From an uncultured Bacteroidota bacterium (lineage in GTDB: Bacteria > Bacteroidota > Bacteroidia > Chitinophagales > Chitinophagaceae): DNA of 6,862 bases. Both the position numbers and the translations under genes were made by a program. Location of the stretch: NCBI GenBank assembly GCA_903879995.1, contig CAIRNW010000313.1, positions 1-6,862 of the forward strand, given 5' to 3'. The notes beneath the pieces are model-generated. The model saw only the letters and a list, made by a program, of their open reading frames with translations, made no database searches and was not told the origin of the DNA. This document shows positions 1-6,134 of this stretch, in pieces; position 1 is the stretch's first letter; every line of letters begins with the position of its first letter.

Positions 1-1329
1 GTCAATTTATCTCAATTGCAGGAGTTGTCATCTCAGTTAGTGGACCTACACCAGCAGTTTGATACCCTTTCTCTCGGCCAAACCAGTTTTCAACGGGACG
101 TATTGGATGCGTTGGCACAACAACTAAGTAAAGTGGAAGAGTATCGGTTGTTGTATCAGGAATGGACCCGCTCAAAAACTGTATTAGCAGATTTATTGGA
201 CAAGCAAACACGTGCTGAGGCAGAAGCAGCGTATGTTCAGTTTCAGTATCAGGAGTTAGAATCGGCCGGATTTCGTGAAAATGAAATAGAAGAGTTGGAG
301 CAAGAAGTGAAATTATTATCCAACGCAGAGAGCATCCAGCAATTTTTAGCGCGTACTAGTACCGCACTTTCTACTGGAGAGGAGCCGCTTGTCGGTCGCC
401 TAAAGACTTTATTAAATGAATGGAGTTCTTATACAGCTTTTCACGCGGATTTTCCAGCACTTGCCGAGCGACTTCGAAGTGCTTATGTTGAACTTCAGGA
501 ATTGGCAAGAGATATTGAACGTGTAGCTGATACAGTACAGTTAGATCCACAACGATTGGAAGAAGTGAATAATCGTTTATCGCTGGGGTATAAACTTTAT
601 AAAAAACATCAGGTTAACAGCACCGCTGCGTTGTTGGCTATCCAAGCCACGTTGTCAGCCCAGTTGAACGGAGTTCAGCATTTAGGTCAATCCATACAGC
701 AACAGCAAAAACAAGTGGAGGCCTTGGAGCAAAAAGCAATTTCATTGGCAGCTATTTTAACCAAGGGCCGAAAAAAACAAGTTTCATTTTTGGAGTCTCA
801 TGTGCAACAATTACTACATCGCGTGGGTATGCCTGCCGCTCAATTGAAAGTCAATATCCAGGCGGGATCACTGGGGGCAGATGGTGCGGATCAAATTGAG
901 TTTTTGTTTGATGCAAATCGAAGTGGTCAATTCAGCCCCTTACGCAAAGTGGCCAGCGGAGGAGAATTGAGTCGATTAATGCTTTGTATTAAATCGTTGG
1001 TTGCAGAATCGATGCAGCTTCCTACATTGATTTTTGATGAAATTGATACGGGTATTGCTGGAGAGGCAGCCAGACAAGTTGGGCTTTTATTAAAGGAATT
1101 AGCCCAGCACCGACAAGTAGTTTGCATCACACACCAGCCGCAAATTGCAGGAAAAGCGCAAACTCATTTCTTTGTGTTCAAACAAGCAGGACCTTCCCGT
1201 ACGGCAGCCGTCCAAACAGGATTACGTATGCTGAGTCAGGAGGAGCGGGTACAAATAATCGCTCAAATGATTGGAGGCGAGGATCCAACGCCAACTGCCC
1301 TTGCCAATGCCCGTGAGCTTTTAAGTTAA
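1..1329 (+). CDS. recN: DNA repair protein RecN, 5'-truncated by the window edge
   Basis: RecN is an SMC-like ATPase that acts at DNA double-strand breaks in recombinational repair. The frame is open from base 1, so the 442 visible residues are the C-terminal part. The family is usually about 550 residues, so roughly the first 100, including the Walker A loop, lie outside the window. A TTG at 16 is not a believable start because the frame and the homology run through it. Visible features, numbered from base 1: the LVDLHQQ segment near residues 18-24 that follows the Walker A lobe in RecN; a long helical, Gln/Glu-rich coiled-coil middle (about 40-280); the ABC signature VASGGELSRL at 317-326; Walker B LIFDE at 343-347; and the switch-histidine motif CITHQPQIAGKA at 375-386. 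The end ANARELLS is typical. No lesion is seen. dnaB follows on the same strand after 119 bp. Confidence 0.96.
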   Translation, partial: VNLSQLQELSSQLVDLHQQFDTLSLGQTSFQRDVLDALAQQLSKVEEYRLLYQEWTRSKTVLADLLDKQTRAEAEAAYVQFQYQELESAGFRENEIEELEQEVKLLSNAESIQQFLARTSTALSTGEEPLVGRLKTLLNEWSSYTAFHADFPALAERLRSAYVELQELARDIERVADTVQLDPQRLEEVNNRLSLGYKLYKKHQVNSTAALLAIQATLSAQLNGVQHLGQSIQQQQKQVEALEQKAISLAAILTKGRKKQVSFLESHVQQLLHRVGMPAAQLKVNIQAGSLGADGADQIEFLFDANRSGQFSPLRKVASGGELSRLMLCIKSLVAESMQLPTLIFDEIDTGIAGEAARQVGLLLKELAQHRQVVCITHQPQIAGKAQTHFFVFKQAGPSRTAAVQTGLRMLSQEERVQIIAQMIGGEDPTPTALANARELLS

Positions 1330-1330
1330 T

Positions 1331-1339
1331 TGTGGATAA
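1331..1339 (-). promoter_or_regulatory. Perfect consensus DnaA box upstream of dnaB
   Basis: The + strand reads TGTGGATAA, the exact reverse complement of the strong DnaA box TTATCCACA. It starts two bases after the recN stop codon and lies about 110 bp before the dnaB start. DnaA is the replication initiator and also acts as a transcription factor at such boxes, so regulation of dnaB-rsmE by DnaA is a natural inference. The match is seen in the sequence; the function is inferred. No second perfect box was found in the window. Confidence 0.55.
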
Positions 1340-1351
1340 CCTTCAATTTTG

Positions 1352-1371
1352 CGTGCAGAAATCGTGAAGAA
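1352..1371 (+). repeat. Two degenerate 9-mers in phase with the DnaA box
   Basis: CGTGCAGAA (1352-1360) and CGTGAAGAA (1363-1371) differ at one position. Each matches TGTGGATAA at 6 of 9 positions, in the same orientation as the perfect box at 1331. The start-to-start distances are 21 and 11 bp, close to two turns and one turn of the helix. Weak DnaA sites beside a strong one often cooperate, but 6 of 9 is poor and chance is quite possible. Confidence 0.25.
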
Positions 1372-1397
1372 AGAAAAATTTTTTCGGTTTTCTTTTT
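1368..1397 (+). terminator. Possible weak AT-rich hairpin between recN and dnaB
   Basis: Bases 1368-1377 (AGAAAGAAAA) can pair with 1388-1397 (TTTTCTTTTT) to give a stem of about 10 pairs, including one G-U, around a 10-base loop. The stem is almost all A-U and is followed by GGGG rather than a U tract, so it is a poor intrinsic terminator. It may simply be an AT-rich stretch beside the DnaA box. Confidence 0.2.
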
Positions 1398-1409
1398 GGG
1401 GCTTATTTC

Positions 1410-1442
1410 GTTGTCCCACATTCGGCCTATTAAATAAAATTG
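1410..1442 (+). promoter_or_regulatory. Weak Bacteroidota-type promoter candidate for dnaB
   Basis: GTTG (1410-1413), a 21-base spacer and TAAAATTG (1435-1442) resemble the Bacteroidota consensus TTTG, 19-21 bases, TAnnTTTG, with one mismatch in each element. Transcription would begin at about 1446-1449, almost at the dnaB ATG, giving a nearly leaderless mRNA. Readthrough from recN is the alternative source of transcript. Confidence 0.3.
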
Positions 1443-1448
1443 ACTGCT

Positions 1449-3014
1449 ATGGAACTACCTAATTTGAATAAAGACAGACAACGTAAGCGTAAATCTGCAG
1501 TGGAGTTAGGAACCATGGTTTATGGAAAAGTCCCTCCGCAGGCCAAGGAATTGGAAGAGGCTGTATTAGGAGCCATGATGCTGGAGCGAGGTGCCTTTGA
1601 TGTGGTAGTTGAAGTGCTGAAGCCAAACTGTTTTTATGTGGAGGCTCACCAGCGCATTTTTGCTGCCATGCAGTCCTTGGCTAATAAAAGTCAGCCAATT
1701 GATATTTTAACGGTTGCTGAAGAACTAAGAACCAAGGAAGAATTGGACTTAGTAGGAGGGCCCTACTATTTAACACGGCTTACTAATGCAGTTGTTTCTG
1801 CAGCCAATATTGAGGCCCATGCACGAATTATTCTTCAAAAATTTATTCAACGCGAACTGATCCGCGTCAGTGGAGAAATTATCAACGATGCTTTTGAGGA
1901 TGCTACCGATGTATTTGATTTGTTAGATGATGCAGAAACCAAGTTGTTTGAAATTACCAATAACAACCTTCGTAAAAATTTTGAGACCATCGATTCTGTC
2001 TTGGTTAATACCATTAAGCGAATTGAGGATCTGCGAAATAAACAAGAAGATTTGACGGGTGTGGCCAGCGGATTTCCCTCATTGGATCGTGTAACATACG
2101 GATGGCAACGCACCGACTTGATTATTCTTGCGGCCCGTCCTGCTGTGGGTAAAACTGCTTTTGCCCTAAATCTTGCGCGCAATGCTGCCATGCAAGCTGG
2201 AAAGCCTACCCCTGTTGCTTTTTTCTCATTGGAAATGAGTGCTAGTCAGCTGGTGCAACGTATACTTTCAGCAGAAAGTGAAATATGGTTGGAGAAAATC
2301 AGCCGAGGTAAAATGGAGGAGCATGAAATGAAGCAGTTGTACGCTCGCGGTGTACAGCGCTTAGCACAAGCCCCACTATTTATAGATGATACTCCCGCAC
2401 TTAATATTTTTGAACTACGTGCCAAGTGTCGTCGACTAAAAAATAAACACGATATCGGCTTAGTGATCATCGATTACTTGCAGTTGATGAGTGGAACGGG
2501 GGATGGTCGTAATAGTAATCGTGAACAAGAGATTAGTAATATTTCAAGAAACTTAAAAGCCTTGGCCAAGGAATTAAGTATTCCAATAATTGCATTGTCC
2601 CAATTAAGTCGTGCAGTTGAAACACGTGGTGCGGGCAAGGATGGTACCAAGATGCCTCAATTAAGTGACTTGCGTGAGTCTGGAGCTATTGAACAAGATG
2701 CCGACATGGTTATGTTTTTATACCGTCCAGAGTATTACGATATCACAGCCAATGAGATGGGAGAGAATAACCGCGGCGATACATTTGTTCGAATTGCAAA
2801 GCACCGTAACGGATCTTTGGAGACCATCAAATTGCGTGCGTTACTGAATATTCAAAAGTTTGTGGAAGATGGGGGCGGAATGGGTGTTACCGGTATGCCC
2901 GGTAATTGGAAACCCGTTCGCGATGAAGATGGAAGTGGAAGTGCCCGCGTGTTTGTGCAAACTGGTAGCAGAATGAACGAACTAGATGCTGATATGGATG
3001 ATCTGCCAATCTAA
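1449..3014 (+). CDS. dnaB: Replicative DNA helicase DnaB
   Basis: DnaB is the hexameric, ATP-driven 5'-3' helicase that unwinds the chromosome at the replication fork and recruits primase. With the ATG at 1449 the protein has 521 residues, somewhat longer than E. coli DnaB (471), as is usual in Bacteroidota. The N-terminal DnaB domain covers about residues 28-130 (starting PPQAKELEEAVLGAM). The RecA-like ATPase core spans about 195-470. It carries Walker A ARPAVGKT (229-236, with Lys235 and Thr236), the catalytic glutamate in FFSLEMS (Glu262), Walker B LVIIDYLQLMSG (Asp342) and the KHRNG arginine-finger segment (Lys451, Arg453). No intein interrupts these motifs, although DnaB is a common intein host. 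An in-frame TTG at 1440 would add three residues, but it overlaps the candidate -7 element, so the ATG is preferred. rsmE follows after two bases. Confidence 0.97.
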   Translation: MELPNLNKDRQRKRKSAVELGTMVYGKVPPQAKELEEAVLGAMMLERGAFDVVVEVLKPNCFYVEAHQRIFAAMQSLANKSQPIDILTVAEELRTKEELDLVGGPYYLTRLTNAVVSAANIEAHARIILQKFIQRELIRVSGEIINDAFEDATDVFDLLDDAETKLFEITNNNLRKNFETIDSVLVNTIKRIEDLRNKQEDLTGVASGFPSLDRVTYGWQRTDLIILAARPAVGKTAFALNLARNAAMQAGKPTPVAFFSLEMSASQLVQRILSAESEIWLEKISRGKMEEHEMKQLYARGVQRLAQAPLFIDDTPALNIFELRAKCRRLKNKHDIGLVIIDYLQLMSGTGDGRNSNREQEISNISRNLKALAKELSIPIIALSQLSRAVETRGAGKDGTKMPQLSDLRESGAIEQDADMVMFLYRPEYYDITANEMGENNRGDTFVRIAKHRNGSLETIKLRALLNIQKFVEDGGGMGVTGMPGNWKPVRDEDGSGSARVFVQTGSRMNELDADMDDLPI

Positions 3015-3016
3015 TT

Positions 3017-3724
3017 ATGTCTGCTCCATTATTTTATAGTGCAACGTTGGGTCAGCCGGGCTCATACTTGGAATTAGATTCCGATAATAGTCGACATGCC
3101 ATTCAGGTTTTACGATTAATACAGGGAAGTTCAATTTGCATAACAGATGGAAAAGGAAATTGGGCTGATGCAACCATAGCTTCAGTTGATCGAAAAAAAT
3201 GTGAGGTACAATTACAATCGCTACAAACCGTGGCAAGACCTAAGCGCTCCATCACGCTTGCCATTTCATTACTTAAAAATAGAAATCGGTTTGAGTGGCT
3301 GTTGGAAAAAGTAACGGAGCTGGGTGTTTCTACAATTATTCCGTTACGATGTGAGCGCACTGAGAAGGAAACAGTTCGTATGGATCGATTGGAGTCTATT
3401 CTGATCAGCGCTTTATTGCAAAGCAGACAAGCATGGTTGCCTACTTTACTGTCTCCTCAGCCTTTTGCTGATTTGCAGCATTGGAAATTAAAACATGGAA
3501 ATAACTTAATAGCCCATTGTGAAAACACAACACGTCAGGCGTTATCCAGTTTATCTTCTTCACTGGCGGAGGAAGTGCTGATTGGAATTGGCCCAGAGGG
3601 TGATTTCACAACGGATGAAATTCAACAAGCGTTAGCTGCCAATTTTATCCCGGTACAATTAGGAAATACGCGACTCCGAACGGAGACTGCTGGAGTGGTA
3701 GCCGTTTCTTTATTGGCTTGTTAA
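3017..3724 (+). CDS. rsmE: 16S rRNA (uracil-1498-N3)-methyltransferase RsmE
   Basis: RsmE uses S-adenosylmethionine to methylate N3 of U1498 of 16S rRNA in the assembled small subunit. The 235-residue length suits the family. An N-terminal PUA-like RNA-binding part (about 1-70) contains the RHAIQVLRL segment (26-34). A C-terminal SPOUT trefoil-knot domain follows, with the EKVTELGV helix (97-104), ALLQSRQAWLP (132-142), the SAM-binding loop GPEGDF (192-197) and LGNTRLRTETAGV (215-227). Many homologues have GPEGGF, so the Asp at 196 is a common small variation. Only two bases separate the ATG from the dnaB stop and no Shine-Dalgarno is seen, so translation is probably coupled to dnaB in one operon. 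The gene ends six bases from the end of the convergent pyrD. Confidence 0.96.
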   Translation: MSAPLFYSATLGQPGSYLELDSDNSRHAIQVLRLIQGSSICITDGKGNWADATIASVDRKKCEVQLQSLQTVARPKRSITLAISLLKNRNRFEWLLEKVTELGVSTIIPLRCERTEKETVRMDRLESILISALLQSRQAWLPTLLSPQPFADLQHWKLKHGNNLIAHCENTTRQALSSLSSSLAEEVLIGIGPEGDFTTDEIQQALAANFIPVQLGNTRLRTETAGVVAVSLLAC

Positions 3725-3730
3725 TAGTAT

Positions 3731-4780
3731 TCAACTACTGCCTTCGGAAATATTTTTTGCTATGGCTGGTCCCTCGTAAACAAATCCAGTCCATACTTGT
3801 ACAAGAGAGGCACCCGCATTGAACTTTTCTGCTGCATCGGAGGGTGTAAAGATTCCGCCCGAGGCAATCAAAGGTATTTTACCATTTGTTTTTTGATGAA
3901 TGTATTGCAGTAGGGTAGTATTTCTTTCTTTAAGTGGTGCGCCGCTTAGTCCTCCGGCTCCCATTCTACTCACAGCATTGGGTGCTGTTTGTAAAGAGTC
4001 CCGGCGAATGGTAGTGTTACTCACCACCAACCCATCTAATCCAATTGCTAACACTAATTCAATAACCTCGTCTACCTGCGTCCATTCTAAGTCAGGTGCA
4101 ATTTTCAGGAAAATGGGTTTTGATTTTTTCATTTCCTGATTTCTTTTTTGCAAACCCGTAAGAATTTTTTCCAGAAAGCTGCGGTCTTGTAATGCACGAA
4201 GACCCGGTGTATTGGGTGAACTCACATTGACTACAAAATAGTCTACCCAGGGATGTAATCTTTCAAAACAAAATTCATAGTCCCTCCAAGCTTCTTCATT
4301 GGAAGTGCTTTTATTTTTTCCAATATTGCCGCCTATGATCAATGGTTTTTCTAAATCAACATTGGGCTGCACTTCTTCTCTCCACTGTTTCAGCCGTTTG
4401 GCAATGGTAACCACTCCGTCATTATTGAAACCCATCCGATTGATCAGGGCATTGTCCTCCGGTAATCTAAATAATCGTGGTTTTTCATTTCCTCGTTGTG
4501 GCTGTGGTGTTACTGTGCCAATTTCAACATGCCCAAAGCCCAAACAACTTAGTTCTCGAAGATGTAATGCATTTTTATCAAAACCAGCTGCTAATCCAAC
4601 TCGATTCCGAAATTGAATTCCTGCAATTTTAACAGGGGATACTTTTGCTGGCTCAAAAAAATTACGAAGAATACGACGGGTGAATGGAGTGCTACATATT
4701 ACCTGAAGAAAAAAAAGGGAAAGTTGATGTGCCTCCTCGGGGGGAAGTAAAAACAAAATTTTTCGGATCAGTTTGTACAT
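3731..4780 (-). CDS. pyrD: Dihydroorotate dehydrogenase (quinone), class 2
   Basis: PyrD carries out the fourth step of pyrimidine synthesis, oxidising dihydroorotate to orotate with FMN and passing electrons to membrane quinone. The 349 residues fit class 2 (E. coli 336). The N-terminal helices (MYKLIRKILFLLPPEEAHQL onward, about 1-40) are the amphipathic membrane- and quinone-binding extension that defines class 2. FMN-barrel motifs follow: VGLAAGFDKNA (61-71, Lys69), EIGTVTPQPQRGN (86-98), NRMGFNNDG (114-122), NVSSPNTPGLR (185-195) with the class 2 catalytic base Ser188, FLKIAPD (224-230), VSNTT (253-257), and IASGGI with the QVWTGFVYEGP phosphate-binding end. The frame is open a further 93 bases upstream to 4873, but the ATG at 4780 starts where the family starts, and a -7 promoter word lies just in front of it. 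The gene is probably monocistronic, divergent from the thiolase. Confidence 0.97.
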   Translation of the reverse strand: MYKLIRKILFLLPPEEAHQLSLFFLQVICSTPFTRRILRNFFEPAKVSPVKIAGIQFRNRVGLAAGFDKNALHLRELSCLGFGHVEIGTVTPQPQRGNEKPRLFRLPEDNALINRMGFNNDGVVTIAKRLKQWREEVQPNVDLEKPLIIGGNIGKNKSTSNEEAWRDYEFCFERLHPWVDYFVVNVSSPNTPGLRALQDRSFLEKILTGLQKRNQEMKKSKPIFLKIAPDLEWTQVDEVIELVLAIGLDGLVVSNTTIRRDSLQTAPNAVSRMGAGGLSGAPLKERNTTLLQYIHQKTNGKIPLIASGGIFTPSDAAEKFNAGASLVQVWTGFVYEGPAIAKNISEGSS

Positions 4781-4788
4781 GGACGGGG

Positions 4789-4796
4789 CAAATATA
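4789..4796 (-). promoter_or_regulatory. Bacteroidota -7 promoter element for pyrD
   Basis: Read on the minus strand, 4796 to 4789 is TATATTTG, an exact match to TAnnTTTG. Eight bases separate it from the pyrD ATG, so transcription would start only a few bases before the start codon and the mRNA would be nearly leaderless. No TTTG-like -33 element is present 17-21 bases upstream, so the promoter call rests on the -7 word alone. Confidence 0.5.
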
Positions 4797-4820
4797 TTGC
4801 AAGAATACGGGCCTTGCTCA

Positions 4821-4851
4821 GTTGATAAGAAGCATTTCGGATGTAAATTTG
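4821..4851 (+). promoter_or_regulatory. Bacteroidota-type promoter for the thiolase gene
   Basis: GTTG (4821-4824), a 19-base spacer and TAAATTTG (4844-4851) fit the Bacteroidota housekeeping promoter: the -7 word is exact, the -33 word has one mismatch, and the spacing is canonical. Transcription should start at about 4855-4858, giving a leader of about 30 bases before the ATG at 4888. The element points away from the pyrD promoter, and the two share this 107-bp gap. Confidence 0.6.
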
Positions 4852-4859
4852 GGTTATAA

Positions 4860-4875
4860 AGTTGCATAAACAACT
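4860..4875 (+). repeat. Small inverted repeat in the thiolase leader
   Basis: AGTTG (4860-4864) and CAACT (4871-4875) form a 5-bp inverted repeat around CATAAA. It lies just after the predicted transcription start and 12 bases before the ATG. It could be a small mRNA hairpin or half an operator, but a repeat this short is easily found by chance. Confidence 0.2.
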
Positions 4876-4887
4876 AAATGAATCGCC

Positions 4888-6063
4888 ATGCAAGAAGCGT
4901 ATATCGTGGCAGGTTTTCGAACTGCAGTAACCAAGGCTAAGAAGGGTGGGTTTCGTTTTACCAGACCAGACGATTTAGCCATTGAGGTGATCAAGGGATT
5001 GATGTCATCTATCCCGGCTTTGACTCCTGCTCGGGTGGATGATGTAATTGTGGGGAATGCTGTTCCCGAAGCTGAGCAAGGACTTCAGGTTGGCCGGATC
5101 ATTGCGGCCCGTGCGTTGGGAATTGAAGTACCCGGTATCACCATTAATCGGTATTGCGCCTCTGGTTTGGAATCGATTGCCATGGCTACTGCTAAAATTC
5201 GAGCAGGTTTAGCCTCTTGCATTGTGGCAGGGGGAGTTGAAAGTATGAGCATGGTGCCTACGGCAGGATGGAAAACAGCGCCAGCCTATTCCATTTCAAG
5301 TGAGGAGCCTGATTATTATTTGAATATGGGTTTAACAGCAGAGGCAGTTGCAAAAGAATATAACATCAGTCGTGAGGAGCAGGATCAATTTTCATTTGAT
5401 TCACATCAGAAAGCAATAGCTGCTATTCAACAAGGTCATTTTAAAAATGGAATACTCCCTATCACTATTGAGGAAGTTTATCTAGATCAAAAACGCAAGA
5501 GGCAAAAAAGAAGTTTTGTAGTCGATACAGACGAAGGTCCCCGTGCGGATACTTCATTGGAGGCTTTATCAAAGTTGAAGCCGGCTTTTGCTGCCAAAGG
5601 AGTTGTGACAGCTGGTAATTCCTCACAAACCTCAGATGGAGCAGCGTTTGTTGTGGTGATGAGTGAATCAATGGTGAAAGAGCTTGGTCTTACTCCTATT
5701 GGTCGGCTGGTGTCTTGCGCGGTGGCGGGTGTTCATCCAAGAATAATGGGAATGGGTCCTGTTGTAGCCATACCAAAAGCATTGCAGCAAGCTAACCTTG
5801 GTTTGTCGCAAATAGACCTGATTGAGTTGAATGAGGCCTTTGCGGCTCAGGCTTTGGCCGTGATACGAGAAGCCGGTCTGGATTCATCAAAAATTAATAT
5901 CAATGGGGGAGCCATTGCATTAGGGCATCCACTGGGTTGTACCGGCTGCAAGCTGACTATACAAAACCTCCATGATCTTCAACGACTTAACAAAAAGTAT
6001 GGCTTAGTAACGGCTTGCGTGGGAGGGGGTCAGGGCATTGCCGGCATTTTAGAACGACTCTAA
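4888..6063 (+). CDS. fadA: Acetyl-CoA C-acyltransferase (thiolase family)
   Basis: This thiolase should cleave 3-ketoacyl-CoA with free CoA to acetyl-CoA and a shortened acyl-CoA, the last step of beta-oxidation. The reverse condensation is also possible for the family. The length of 391 residues is full for a thiolase. The nucleophile is Cys90 in NRYCASGLES (87-96). Other catalytic elements are NEAF (315-318), His347 in GGAIALGHPLG (340-350), and the acid/base Cys377 in CVGGGQGIAG. The segment after the GHPLG histidine reads CTGCKL, with a Cys at 354 where Ala is usual. The ATG at 4888 begins the normal thiolase N-terminus (EAYIVAGFRTAV); an out-of-frame ATG at 4878 is ignored. No 3-hydroxyacyl-CoA dehydrogenase or acyl-CoA dehydrogenase gene adjoins it, and it has its own promoter. 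A biosynthetic acetoacetyl-CoA thiolase is possible; sequence alone does not settle chain-length preference. Confidence 0.93.
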   Translation: MQEAYIVAGFRTAVTKAKKGGFRFTRPDDLAIEVIKGLMSSIPALTPARVDDVIVGNAVPEAEQGLQVGRIIAARALGIEVPGITINRYCASGLESIAMATAKIRAGLASCIVAGGVESMSMVPTAGWKTAPAYSISSEEPDYYLNMGLTAEAVAKEYNISREEQDQFSFDSHQKAIAAIQQGHFKNGILPITIEEVYLDQKRKRQKRSFVVDTDEGPRADTSLEALSKLKPAFAAKGVVTAGNSSQTSDGAAFVVVMSESMVKELGLTPIGRLVSCAVAGVHPRIMGMGPVVAIPKALQQANLGLSQIDLIELNEAFAAQALAVIREAGLDSSKININGGAIALGHPLGCTGCKLTIQNLHDLQRLNKKYGLVTACVGGGQGIAGILERL

Positions 6064-6083
6064 GTTGCAAGGGGATTTACTTA

Positions 6084-6130
6084 TAATTTGACCAAATTTT
6101 ACTGTGGTATTTTAGTTTTTTATACCTTTT
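6084..6130 (+). promoter_or_regulatory. Possible weak promoter signals before the DUF1800 gene
   Basis: The 71-bp gap after the thiolase stop is AT-rich and contains partial -7 words: TATTTTAG (6108-6115), 17 bases after a TTTG (6087-6090), and TACCTTTT (6123-6130). Each has one mismatch to TAnnTTTG, and neither has good -33 spacing. No convincing intrinsic terminator was seen, so readthrough from the thiolase gene is equally possible. Confidence 0.2.
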
Positions 6131-6134
6131 CGGT

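Noticed and set aside
1330..1448. Chromosome replication origin, because a DnaA box lies beside AT-rich DNA
   Set aside because: Only one good DnaA box is present and the next best sites match 6 of 9. An origin normally has a cluster of good boxes, and no dnaA gene is visible. Regulation of dnaB is the simpler reading.
1449..3014. Intein or insertion in dnaB
   Set aside because: The Walker A, Walker B and arginine-finger regions are continuous with normal spacing, and the length is normal for Bacteroidota DnaB.
3726..3739. Bidirectional terminator hairpin between rsmE and pyrD
   Set aside because: AGTA and TACT give only four base pairs, with no flanking U tract on either strand.
4684..4869. 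Small + strand open frame of 61 codons
   Set aside because: It mostly overlaps the antisense of the pyrD N-terminus and the promoter gap, has no recognisable domain, and looks like a shadow frame.
4781..4873. 31-residue N-terminal extension of PyrD using an upstream in-frame ATG at 4873
   Set aside because: The extension has no resemblance to the family, overlaps the divergent thiolase promoter, and a -7 element lies directly before the ATG at 4780, where class 2 enzymes normally begin.
6091..6121. Intrinsic terminator after the thiolase gene
   Set aside because: ACCA (6091-6094) and TGGT (6105-6108) make only a 4-bp stem around a 10-base loop. The T-rich tail is interrupted, so the signal is too weak to call.
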